Shown here: one piece after another, positions 20,832 through 29,190 of the stretch
How positions within the stretch are numbered: the first letter of the stretch is position 1
How the letters are laid out: every line of letters begins with the position of its first letter
NCBI GenBank assembly: GCA_963377175.1
Contig: CAUJNA010003737.1
Coordinates: 1-64,000, forward strand
DNA length: 64,000 nucleotides
Direction of reading: 5' to 3'
Source: Effrenium voratum
Taxonomy: Eukaryota; Sar; Dinophyceae; Suessiales; Symbiodiniaceae
The notes under the pieces: model-generated
Database searches by the model: none
Told to the model about the DNA's origin: nothing
What the model saw: only the letters and a program-made list of their open reading frames with translations
Translations under genes and position numbers: made by a program

Positions 20832-20839
20832 TTTATATA
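20832..20839 (-). promoter_or_regulatory. TATA-like element upstream of capsid gene, copy 2
   Basis: TATATAAA on the minus strand, 5 bp before the ATG at 20826, at the same place as in copy 1. Confidence 0.45.
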
Positions 20840-20867
20840 CACGCATTTTGACTCGTACGGCGAAGGA

Positions 20868-21010
20868 AAAACTATTCTTCCAGTGCGTATATAGATATAC
20901 GGACGAGAGGAATAGCGTTTCTCAGCGCAAAAAACCGTGCAAAAAAGCTATTCTTACAGGGCGTATATTGATATACGGCCTGTAAGAATAGCATTTTGTA
21001 GCGCAAAACC
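20868..21010. promoter_or_regulatory. Two hairpins with CCGTGCAAA tails, copy 2
   Basis: 20947-20992 is a 22-bp stem with a 2-base loop and a single mismatch, centred on CGTATAT-TG-ATATACG. A second, weaker inverted repeat (GCGTATAT-AG-ATATACG with CTATTC/GAATAG arms) lies at ~20872-20915. Each is followed by GCGCAAAA(A)ACCGTGCAAA. Same arrangement as 12950-13110. Confidence 0.7.
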
Positions 21011-21017
21011 GTGCAAA

Positions 21018-22247
21018 TTAGGCAGCCTCAATGTCTCGCGCCAGCTGGTCAAAGCTGGGCGGAGGCAGGCTCCGGCGTGACTGCCCGGAACTGGAGCTCG
21101 CCCGCGAGCTCGGCTGAGACTGGGGAAGAGCCACGGGGTTCAGGCCCCAGGAGAAGGGGCGCGGCGTGTTGTTGGACTGCGCCTGAATGCGGAAGCCAGA
21201 CTGCGAGGAGGCGCGGCTGCTTGCGGGGCTGCCGGACGTGCTGCTGCCGGTGCGCAGCGAGACGTGCTGAGGCTGCGTGGCGTCGTTCATGCCGTTGGCG
21301 GACCGGACGTCCTGCACGGCCGCGTCCTCGCTGCCCTGCTGGGGCCGGAAGAGCGTGTTCTCCAGCACCCAGCCCGTGCCGCGCGCGAGGCCGTAGGCTG
21401 CGCCGCCCGCAATGCCCACGGCCAGCCCCGCCGTTGCCGCCGCACCGACTCCCGCCGCGCCAGCCAACGTTCCAGCAACCTCGCCCGCGGTGGGCGCCAG
21501 GGCTGCTGCCCCTTCCGCCAGGCCCCCCAGGTACCCGAAGGCTCCGCCCACGCCCTCGGCGGCAACGGCAACCTCGCCCTCCTCCGCTGCCACGGCCGCC
21601 GTCTCCTCAACGGCCTGCGCCGCGCCACGCTCCACCTCCTGCGCGCGCTGCCCCGCCTCATCCAGGAGGCGCTCCACGTCACTGGGCCGGCCTATGATCT
21701 GCGGGGGCGGCTGCGCCTGGCCCGGACGGGGCAGCACGTTCAGGCGCACGTACTCAGCTGCGTCCTGGGGCAGCTGAGAGCGGAAGGCCTGCGCGGCTGC
21801 GAGCCCCGCCGCCCCTGCGCCTATGAGGTCCGCTGCCGCCTGCGCGCCGTCTGCAGTGCTGCGCAGACGGTCCGTGATGGAGGGCGGCCCCTGCCCGTTG
21901 CTGGCCAGCGCGCCGGCCTCGGGGTCTCCCGCCAGGTCATCCTCAACAAAGCGGGTTCCGCCGTACCCTTGGTACCTCCGCGCAAGGCGCACATCCTCGT
22001 CCGTGGCCTCTGCGGGAGTGCGGAAGCCGTCCTCGGGAATTGCCTGCAGAGGCGTGTGCTGCAGGGGCCGGGGGTTGGGGTCCTCGCTGGACTGTACAAA
22101 ATCGTCCAGGTAGAAGTGGCTTGTGATGAATGAGGTGGCTTTGCGGTCCGGCTGATCCAGGGGCAGCGGCTCATTCCGCTCAAGGTAGCCCACCACCTGC
22201 TCAAAGCGCGGGCGCTGGTTGAAGCCGTGCGCCCGAAGCGTCTTCAT
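21018..22247 (-). CDS. PLV glycine-zipper virion protein (409 aa)
   Basis: Intact; ATG directly follows the TAA of the upstream 96-aa gene. Residues ~1-130 are polar. About 195-235 is an Ala/Glu/Gln-rich helix (ERGAAQAVEETAAVAAEEGE). About 240-300 is a Gly/Ala-rich hydrophobic stretch with GxxxG spacing (GTLAGAAGVGAAATAGLAVG) that could insert in a membrane. The last ~80 residues are Ser/Arg/Pro-rich. I do not recognise a named family. The layout resembles membrane-active minor virion proteins placed in capsid operons; that role is inferred. Confidence 0.6.
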   Translation of the reverse strand: MKTLRAHGFNQRPRFEQVVGYLERNEPLPLDQPDRKATSFITSHFYLDDFVQSSEDPNPRPLQHTPLQAIPEDGFRTPAEATDEDVRLARRYQGYGGTRFVEDDLAGDPEAGALASNGQGPPSITDRLRSTADGAQAAADLIGAGAAGLAAAQAFRSQLPQDAAEYVRLNVLPRPGQAQPPPQIIGRPSDVERLLDEAGQRAQEVERGAAQAVEETAAVAAEEGEVAVAAEGVGGAFGYLGGLAEGAAALAPTAGEVAGTLAGAAGVGAAATAGLAVGIAGGAAYGLARGTGWVLENTLFRPQQGSEDAAVQDVRSANGMNDATQPQHVSLRTGSSTSGSPASSRASSQSGFRIQAQSNNTPRPFSWGLNPVALPQSQPSSRASSSSGQSRRSLPPPSFDQLARDIEAA

Positions 22248-22538
22248 TTACTGTTGCGCAACTTCGCCCGCCGCCCGTTCCACGCCCCGGCGCTCGGCCC
22301 GCGCGTAGCGCAGCTGGGGTACCTGGCGGTGCACGGCCTCCGTCAGCCGGCTCACGTCGTCCAGGTGCCGCTGCCCCTCCTGCGCCTGCCTGCGCTCGCC
22401 TAGCCAGTTGTTGAAGGCCCGCGCCTCCTCCAGTTCTCGGTAGCGCTTCAGCAGCAGCGGCTGCAAGTTGTAACTGGGGTACGTTCTGCGGAACCACCGG
22501 AGCATCCGCGGCTCGTTGCGGGGCTCTATGGACATCAT
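22248..22538 (-). CDS. PLV 96-aa basic helical protein
   Basis: Intact version of 14278-14568: MMSIEPRNEPRMLRWFRRTY at the start, then Arg/Glu/Leu-rich helix to GEVAQQ. No signal or membrane segment. TAA abuts the ATG of the 409-aa gene, implying co-transcription. Function unknown; presumably structural from its place in the capsid block. Confidence 0.6.
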   Translation of the reverse strand: MMSIEPRNEPRMLRWFRRTYPSYNLQPLLLKRYRELEEARAFNNWLGERRQAQEGQRHLDDVSRLTEAVHRQVPQLRYARAERRGVERAAGEVAQQ

Positions 22539-22542
22539 GCTT

Positions 22543-22908
22543 TTACGCTAGTACGCTTGCGCCTGTGGTCAGCCGGTCATAAGCGGACTGCCTCTCCAGC
22601 ATGCGCAGGGCGCGCTGCTGCTCTCTTGTGAGCTGAGGCGCCTCCGGTGGTGCCTCAACCGGCGCCGGTGCCTCTGCCGGCGCCTCTGCTGGTGCCGTCT
22701 CAAGTGGAGGCGGCTTTGGCTTGCACTTTGGAGCAGCCGGCTCAGTAGGCACGTCCTGCTTCGGTTTGTTCTTGCTCCCAGGGGGCCTGCCCCGCCGTTT
22801 CGGTTCCGGCGCAGCGTCCTGCGCAGCGTCCGGCGCAGCGTCCTGCGCAGCGTGTGGCACCTCTTGCGCCTCTTGCGCCTCCGGCGCCTCTTGTTCGGTC
22901 GGCTCCAT
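22543..22908 (-). CDS. PLV AT-hook DNA-binding protein (121 aa)
   Basis: Intact. An acidic/Ala-rich N-terminus with AAQDAAPDAAQDAAPEP repeats, then KRRGRPPGSKNKPK, a canonical AT hook (RGRP core), a second Lys-rich patch (KCKPKPPP), an Ala/Pro/Glu-rich linker and a helical C-terminus (LTREQQRALRMLERQ). It could bind the minor groove of packaged or replicating viral DNA. Four bases separate it from each neighbouring gene. Confidence 0.65.
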   Translation of the reverse strand: MEPTEQEAPEAQEAQEVPHAAQDAAPDAAQDAAPEPKRRGRPPGSKNKPKQDVPTEPAAPKCKPKPPPLETAPAEAPAEAPAPVEAPPEAPQLTREQQRALRMLERQSAYDRLTTGASVLA

Positions 22909-22912
22909 TTAA

Positions 22913-23667
22913 TTATACGTGGTCAAGATATAACACGAAAGACAAAGACGACCCGCGAAGCCGGACGACGTTGCCGTCCAGGTCGGTCAGGCGGAAGCGC
23001 ATGTGCCTCAGGGTAACCGGGCCCCTGAGGGCCATGAAGTGCCCGTCGTCTGAGCCCGTCTCCACAATGGTACCCACTCCGCTCTTCAGCGTGATCTTGG
23101 AGAGGATGTCGTCGCCCAGGTTGCCCAGCACTCTGCTGGCGTTGGCCAGCTGGGCGCAGCGCAGGTAGACCTCGTTGTGCGCCATCATGCGGACGAACTC
23201 AAAGACCTGCTGCCCGCCGGAGACAAAGCTCGGCCCCAGCATGTGGTCCACGCTGAAGGGCTTGGTGGGAGAGGCGGGCGGCGCAGCAGGGTAGTCCGCT
23301 GCGTTAGGAAATTGTTGGCGCAGCTCCAGGTCGTTCAGGATGAGCCGGTTGCCGTCGTAGGCTACGCTCAGACTGTTCGTGGTCTCGCTATAGGTGGCGG
23401 TGGCAAAGTTGGAGCTGATCCAGGCGGCCAACCGGGCACCAGTGTACGCGCCCTCGGGCAACAACGCCCAGTTCAGCGTGCCCAGCGCGGCGTCAACCCA
23501 GTAGAGGTAGCGGCCCCGGTCCGTGGACAAAAGCTGTCGGCCAGGCGGATCTTGTAGACGGCGAGCCGGGCGTCGCTCTGCAAGTGCAGGGACTCTCCCA
23601 GGTCTACCTCAAAGTCGCTGTCCGAGCCGGCCACTCTCTTGCGGCTGTCCACGTAGATCGTGGTCAT
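22913..23667 (-). pseudogene. PLV penton/minor capsid protein, copy 2, 1-bp deletion
   Basis: Counterpart of 14946-15710. 755 bp, not a multiple of three: a run of five A in copy 1 (GGACAAAAAGC) is four here, near 23530, which shifts frame after KIRLADS. No in-frame TAG at the place of the copy-1 insertion. Starts MTTIYVDSRKRVAGS; TAA at 22913. Confidence 0.6.
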
Positions 23668-23746
23668 CCTTTTCTTTAGGAAGCCGCCCGTCCGGCGGAC
23701 GACGGGCGGGTGGACGGCTGCGACGGAGGTGCAGCAGGAGATGTTC

Positions 23747-24565
23747 TCACACTTCGCGTTGATCAGCGTGGAGCTGGCGAACAGCTTCTGGCCCAGGAAG
23801 CTGAGCGCCGCTCCCATCGGCGTCTTTTTCAAGTGCGAAGCGCTCTTCGAAGCGTATGTGGAACATTTCGTTCTTCGGCTTCAGATAGTAGACGAACAGG
23901 AAACTGTAGGGTTCCCGCGTCGCCTGCTCATACAGCCGGTACAGCTGCTCCTTCGGCAGCAGGGCGCTGAGCTCCTCCACCACGGCGTCCAGCTCGTGCT
24001 GGTTGCGCAGCCTCCAACAGCAGAGGAATTGGATGTTCACCCGCACGGCGGCGCTGATGAGCCTCAGCTTCTGCGAGCTCACCCAGGTGCTAATCTGCAT
24101 GTGCCGGCCCCTGATGAACAGCGTATCCAGGGCGCCGTTGGGTTTGTGGAGCTGAGGCATATCAGCCATATCGTCACAGATTATCAGGACCTGATACAGT
24201 TTCTTCATCTCCAACTTCTTGGACGCCTCCGTGATCTTGCGCTGCTGCTGGATGATGCGGCGCAGCGCCGGCTCGTCCCACTCGTCCCAGTACGCTTGCT
24301 CCCGTTCGGTGTTCACCCCCAGGTCCTGCTCTATGTACTTCTTGACGGGAATCCAGCCGTCATCGATGTCGATGGACGGGCTAAAGATGTAGATTCTCTC
24401 AAACACGCCGCGATACTGCTCCAGAATCAGGCTGATCAGAGTCACGGTTTTGCCCGATTTTGATGGCCCGAGGAAAATGCCCGTGCACGGGACCAGGGGC
24501 ACCACGGGGTCCGAGGACTGTTTGCTGGTGTATTCAGGCACAGGAAACAGCTTGATCTTCCCCAT
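23747..24565 (-). CDS. PLV A32-like DNA-packaging ATPase (272 aa)
   Basis: Intact. Walker A GPSKSGKT at residues 33-40, Walker B LIICDD at ~127-132, and STWVSSQKLRLISAAVR at ~155-172, where packaging ATPases of the HerA/FtsK-A32 type carry a conserved Gln and Arg. Length fits the family. Outermost gene of the capsid block, it probably reads from a promoter around 24570-24650. Confidence 0.85.
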   Translation of the reverse strand: MGKIKLFPVPEYTSKQSSDPVVPLVPCTGIFLGPSKSGKTVTLISLILEQYRGVFERIYIFSPSIDIDDGWIPVKKYIEQDLGVNTEREQAYWDEWDEPALRRIIQQQRKITEASKKLEMKKLYQVLIICDDMADMPQLHKPNGALDTLFIRGRHMQISTWVSSQKLRLISAAVRVNIQFLCCWRLRNQHELDAVVEELSALLPKEQLYRLYEQATREPYSFLFVYYLKPKNEMFHIRFEERFALEKDADGSGAQLPGPEAVRQLHADQREV

Positions 24566-24615
24566 CCCTTTGTTTCACTTGCCAAATTCGAAGCCGGGAA
24601 GCCGGGCGGCGAGTC

Positions 24616-24641
24616 AGCGCCCTGCTATATAGCAAGGCGCT
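24616..24641. promoter_or_regulatory. Palindrome with TATATAG core upstream of ATPase
   Basis: AGCGCCCTGCTATATAGCAAGGCGCT is almost a perfect inverted repeat (one mismatch) centred on CTATATAG, 51 bp upstream of the ATPase ATG. A TATA-like element or factor-binding dyad. Confidence 0.5.
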
Positions 24642-24664
24642 CACAGAGTTTTCCGGGAGACACC

Positions 24665-24820
24665 GCAATCCTGCGTTGGCCACAGGATTGAGTGGAGCAA
24701 TCCTGCGTTGGCCACAGGATTGAGTGGAGCAATCCTGCGTTGGCCGCAGGATTGAGTGGAGCAATCCTGCGTTGGCCGCAGGATTGAGTGGAGCAATCCT
24801 GCGTTGGCCACAGGATTGAG
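24665..24820. repeat. Five-copy 32-bp hairpin array
   Basis: Five head-to-tail 32-bp units; each contains CAATCCTG, a 9-base loop (CGTTGGCCR) and CAGGATTG, so each can fold to an 8-bp stem. Units differ only by A/G in the loop. A related single unit is at ~17454-17482 beside PLV copy 1. Confidence 0.9.
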
Positions 24821-24839
24821 AACGCGGCGCGGCGGATGC

Positions 24840-25060
24840 TCCGATGCCGGGCAGGTGGCGCGGCCGGGTGGAGGCTTCTATGCCGGGCAGGTGGCGCGGC
24901 AGTGGTCTGCGATGAATGACGAGAATTTCAACAGGGAGAGGCTTCTATGCCGGGCAGGTGGCGCGCCAGGGTGGACGCTCCAATTATGATCCGTATGACT
25001 CGGCGGGCTGGCGCGGCTCCGATGCCGGGCAGGTGCAGGGAGGCTTCGATGCCAGGCTGG
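24840..25060. repeat. Dispersed TGCCGGGCAGGTGGCGCG repeats
   Basis: The word occurs at ~24845, 24881 and 24949, with a variant at ~25021. No gene. It is a boundary zone between PLV copy 2 and the satellite arrays. Confidence 0.7.
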
Positions 25061-25075
25061 CTCCAGGTATATAAT

Positions 25076-25735
25076 AACAAGGCAGCCTGCAGTTGTCCAA
25101 GTTCCTTGTCCAAGTTCGGCGGGGGAACTTGGACAAGTGGCTCTGCAAGAGGAAAACACGTGATAAAATTTGTCCAAGTTCCTTGTCCAAGTTCTTGTCC
25201 AAGTTCAGGTTCCTCCCCTGGAGGAGAATCCCTAATATTTTCTTCTTCTGGTTGTCTTGTTATTAAAAAGAGGAGCGCCCCGATTCCAGGCGGCCCCTCC
25301 CGCCTGGGCCCACGCAGACAATAACAAGGCAGCCAGCAGTTGTCCAAGTTCCTTGTCCAAGTTCGGCGGGGGAACTTGGACAAGTGGCTTTGCAAGAGGA
25401 AAACACGTGATAAAATTTGTCCAAGTTCCTTGTCCAAGTTCTTGTCCAAGTTCAGGTTCCTCCCCTGGAGGAGAATCCCTAATATTTTCTTCTTCTGGTT
25501 GTCTTGTTATTAAAAAGAGGAGCGCCCCGATTCCAGGCGGCCCCTCCCGCCTGGGCCCACGCAGACAATAACAAGGCAGCCAGCAGTTGTCCAAGTTCCT
25601 TGTCCAAGTTCGGCGGGGGAACTTGGACAAGTGGCTTTGCAAGAGGAAAACACGTGATAAAATTTGTCCAAGTTCCTTGTCCAAGTTCTTGTCCAAGTTC
25701 AGGTTCCCCCAACAAACTTGGACAGAACTTGGACA
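25076..25735. repeat. 247-bp tandem repeat with TTGTCCAAGTT motifs (array 1)
   Basis: Units start at 25076, 25323 and 25570 (period exactly 247 bp; third unit partial). Each carries seven or so copies of TTGTCCAAG or its complement CTTGGACAA, arranged around AAAACACGTGATAAAATT (CACGTG core), and a side block AATATTTTCTTCTTCTGG. Not coding: the frames read through the repeat. Confidence 0.9.
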
Positions 25736-25808
25736 ACTGCAGGCTGCCGTTAGCACCACCTGATGGCGCGAAGACACGCACCAGCCACACCCAGGGAGCA
25801 AGACGCCA

Positions 25809-25878
25809 TAGTCTAGTTGGCAAAGGCGCAGCTTCCGGAGGTGAACGGTACGGGGTTCGAGTCCTCCCTGGTTCTTTT
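25809..25878 (+). other. tRNA-like Pol III promoter element (box A, box B, T run)
   Basis: TAGTCTAGTTGG (25809-25820) matches the box A consensus and GGTTCGAGTCC (25854-25864) box B, 45 bp apart, followed by TTTT at 25875. A D-stem (GTCT/AGGC) can form, but anticodon and acceptor stems do not pair well, so it is more likely the head of a tRNA-derived SINE or a tRNA pseudogene than a working tRNA. Confidence 0.5.
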
Positions 25879-25883
25879 GAAGT

Positions 25884-26075
25884 GCACTAGTGCAATTTGA
25901 AGTGAACGGGATGGTCTGGCTCATGCCGCATCAGCCGAAGCAAGGAGCAAAGGTGCCTTCTCCCCAGTTGATGGTACACTAGTGCAAATTGAAGTGAACG
26001 CTGTGATACCTGTATGCCGCGGTTCAGGCGGATGGATTCAAAGCAAGGAGCAAAGGTGCTGCCACGGTTCCAGAA
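25884..26075. repeat. ~95-bp imperfect direct repeat
   Basis: Two units sharing CACTAGTGCAA, TTGAAGTGAACG and AGCAAGGAGCAAAGGTGC (25886-25955 and 25977-26060). The first directly follows the Pol III element and may be its body. CACTAGTG is palindromic. Confidence 0.7.
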
Positions 26076-26131
26076 TCAGGTGGCTGTCACCTCGATTCGA
26101 GTGGTTTTTTGCAGAAATTGCCGATCTGGCA

Positions 26132-27053
26132 ACCCTAATATTTTCTTCTTCTGGTTGTCTTGTTATTAAAAAGAATAGTATAAGTATCCGAGCAGGAGCG
26201 CCCCGATTCCAGGCAGGACGCGATTCCGTGCGCCTCACCCCGAACGGGAACCCGAACTTGGACAAGAACTTGGACAAGGAACTTGGACAAATTTTATCAC
26301 GTGTTTTCCTCTTGCAGAGCCACTTGTCCAAGTTCGCCCGGGGAACTTGGGCAAGGAACTTGGACAACTGCGGGCTGCCGTGTTACAAGCTCTCTCAGTG
26401 TTACGCCCCGATTCCAGGCAGGACCCGATTCCGTGCGCCTCACCCCGGAAACCCGAACTTGGACAAGAACTTGGACAAGGAACTTGGACAAGTTTTATCA
26501 CGTGTTTTCCTCTTGCAGAGCCACTTGTCCAAGTTCGCCCGGGGAACTTGGACAAGGAACTTGGACAACTGCGGGCTGCCGTGTTACAAGCTCTCTCAGT
26601 ATTACGCCCCGATTCCAGGCAGGCCCCGATTCCGTGTGCCTCGCCCCGGCGGAAACCCGAACTTGGACAAGAACTTGGACAAGGAACTTGGACAAATTTT
26701 ATCACGTGTTTTCCTCTTACAGAGCCACTTGTCCAAGTTCGCCCGGGGAACTTGGACAAGGAACTTGGACAACTGCGGGCTGCCGTGTTACAAGCTCTCT
26801 CAGTATTACGCCCCGATTCCAGGCAGGCCCCGATTCCGTGTGCCTCGCCCCGGCGGAAACCCGAACTTGGACAAGAACTTGGACAAGGAACTTGGACAAG
26901 TTTTATCACGTGTTTTCCTCTTACAGAGCCACTTGTCCAAGTTCGCCCGGGGAACTTGGACAAGGAACTTGGACAACTGCGGGCTGCCGTGTTACAAGCT
27001 CTCTCAGTATTACGCCCCGATTCCAGGCAGGCCCCGATTCCGTGTGCCTCGCC
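26132..27053. repeat. ~205-bp tandem array of the same CTTGGACAAG family, inverted (array 2)
   Basis: Four units (about 26250, 26453, 26655, 26860) of GAACTTGGACAAGAAC...TTTTATCACGTGTTTTCC...TTGTCCAAGTTCGCCCGG, the reverse complement of array 1, with a different side block (TTACAAGCTCTCTCAGT). A 452-codon open frame (25982-27340) spans it because the units are multiples of 3, but it repeats one peptide and shows no protein character. Confidence 0.85.
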
Positions 27054-27546
27054 CTCTCTCTTTAGAGGGGGTTTCCCAAATGGCTTATATTCTACCTGAG
27101 AGGCTCCCAGCACTCGTCCGTCCAGCATTTGACCTCGTCCTGCGAAGGATTCGAAGTCTAAAACGCTGCGTGCAGGCGTGTGGCTGCAAAATAGTGACCC
27201 CTAGATATGCGCCGCAATTTGGCTCCAGGTTGCATTTCAAGCGATGTCAAGCTTTGCCAAAGGAAACCCCTTTTCCCTTTTTTTCGGGGACCCCTTTTTT
27301 TGGGACCCCTTGTTTTCTTTTTTTTTTGTTTTTTTCTTAGCCCTGCAAAGGTTGGCTCGCTTGAAATGCAACCTGGAGCCAAATTGCAAGCATATCTAGG
27401 GGTCACTATTTTGCAGCCACACGCCTCCACGCAGCGTTTTAGACTTCGAATCCTTCGCAGGACGAGGTCAAATGCTGGACGGACGAGTGCTGGGAGCCTC
27501 TCAGGTAGAATATAAGCCATTTGGGAAACCCCCTCTAAAGAGAGAG
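27054..27546. repeat. Long inverted repeat, ~205-bp arms
   Basis: Left arm 27054-~27258 and right arm ~27343-27546 are nearly identical (a few substitutions), around a ~85-bp T/C-rich spacer. The outer ends are CTCTCTCTTTAGAGGG. The right arm is immediately followed by LINE-A coding sequence, so the arms may be two LINE-A 5' regions facing each other. Confidence 0.85.
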
Positions 27547-27599
27547 CTCTACACCAGTTATGTACTTACACAGGCGGCCGGCGTTATCGCACCGTTACT

Positions 27600-29190
27600 G
27601 TGCAAGATGCATCCTCACAGCATCACTACACAGCATTATGGTTTGATGTCCCACGTGCATATGCTGAAGACTTACTTGCCAAGGGACCTCATCAGGTCGA
27701 TATTAACGGCTCTGGAGGCACTCTCCGCTGGCCTCAATCGCTCAGTGACCTCGGGATGCGAAAAACCAAGCGCACGCTTGAGACTCCCACTGGACATTGG
27801 GAACGATTCAGGCAACTTGATGGCTCTATCTCTGGGTCACGAATGCCTGTCGTTGTGGTTCCCGATCCCGAGAACATCTCCCAGTTTCAGAGGCTGTGTC
27901 TCAATGCTCGATGTGTCAACCTACGTGGTACTCATCGCATTAATGTTCAAGCTCTCCTCGTGGAATCTCCATGTCAAGTCCTTGCGCTGCCATGCAGCGC
28001 TGAGGGAATTCAGGAGGAAATCTTTGCGCAAATGCACGTCCCCGACACAGAAATGCGCTGGACACGACGCACACTGTACTCAATTGACGATATCCTCCCT
28101 GACCAGCTAATAATGTGCCGCATTTCGGTTGAAGGGTCTGATCGCGTTGCTCTCTTTCATGACTCATCCACCATTCACATTGGTTGGCATCAAGGTGGTA
28201 TGCTCTATGTCTATGGCGTTATTGGTCTAATTCAGGAATTGCTTCCTGGCTTCGCAGCGCAGGATATTGACATCACCTTCCTTGAAAACAAAATCAACTC
28301 GGAATGTGTACCTGCTGCTAACGACAGCGCACCAGCCCGCCTCCTCGACGACACTGTCACACTTGATACCGCTATTCCAGCTCTTGATGTCCCATGCAAT
28401 CGAGGGAAAGAACAGCTTGACCTGCGAACGCTGTATGTCGCCCTTCGCATCCTTGCCTTCGGCGCTTGGCGGCTCACTGATAGCAGTGATCATCCTAGGC
28501 AAGTCCTTCTCGATGCTATTGCTGCTGAGGTTGCTGTTGGCCACTGTGATGCATCGCTCACTCCAAAAGTTGTAGCTGAAGCCACTTATAGTATCCCCCA
28601 TCTCGCTGACCAAAGTGTGTTTGACATGCTCGCTACCCTTATTTCACTCCTTCCGCTAGGGTATGCGCGCCAACTCACTGGCCTCGGGATTGGCAAACAG
28701 CGCATTTATCCAAAGAGAACCCCTGTGAATCCGCTTGTTGACACTACCTGGCTCGCCCTGCCTGATCCCCCGGGTGAACGGCTCACGCATCCGCTCAACA
28801 TTGTCGCTGTTTCCTCTGACCCAGCTATCGCCAAAGCACTCGTTGCAGCTCTTGGTAAGTGTCTCGATCTTCATGCTCCTGTTGCTCGTGTCCGGCTCCG
28901 CCTTACTGGGCTCATAGTTGTGCACGATGATAATCCGCTTCTCCTTGAAGCCATTGAAGGCGCCCTAGGTGTTGTATATCATCCAAATCGTGGTATCACG
29001 CGCATCAGCAGCAGTGAGGTCGAAAACCTCTTGCCCTATATTGTCGGTGCGGTCTTTTGCAACCCTGACACTATTGGCATTGAATGCTTACAGGGGCGAC
29101 GACGCACTCGGCTTAGGCATAGCGTGAGTGGGCCCTCGCGACCCTATGGTATCATAAGCTTCTTCGACGGTAGTGGGAGCTTCGCTGACA
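27600..29190 (+). pseudogene. LINE-A ORF1-like region
   Basis: A 500-codon open frame, continuing upstream without a stop (YTGGRRYRTVTVQ) to the inverted repeat; no clear ATG. The sequence is soluble and of ordinary composition with no zinc knuckle or coiled coil I can name. It reads without a break into motif I of the methyltransferase domain (YGIISFFDGSGSF at 29145), so both were probably one polyprotein. Confidence 0.5.

Noticed and set aside
5508..24565. Retroviral or polinton integrase and cysteine protease for the PLVs
   Set aside because: Looked for HHCC/DDE integrase and adenovirus-type protease motifs in both copies and the spacers and found none; either lost or never present.
24665..24820. 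CRISPR-like array
   Set aside because: Units are contiguous palindromes with no unique spacers, there are no cas genes, and the context is eukaryotic.
25795..25878. Functional tRNA gene
   Set aside because: Box A and B are good, but the anticodon stem does not form in the expected place and the acceptor stem pairs at too few positions.
25982..27340. 452-codon open frame read through the satellite array
   Set aside because: It repeats one ~68-residue translation of the DNA repeat, and the opposite strand is open as well; repeat period, not protein selection, keeps it open.
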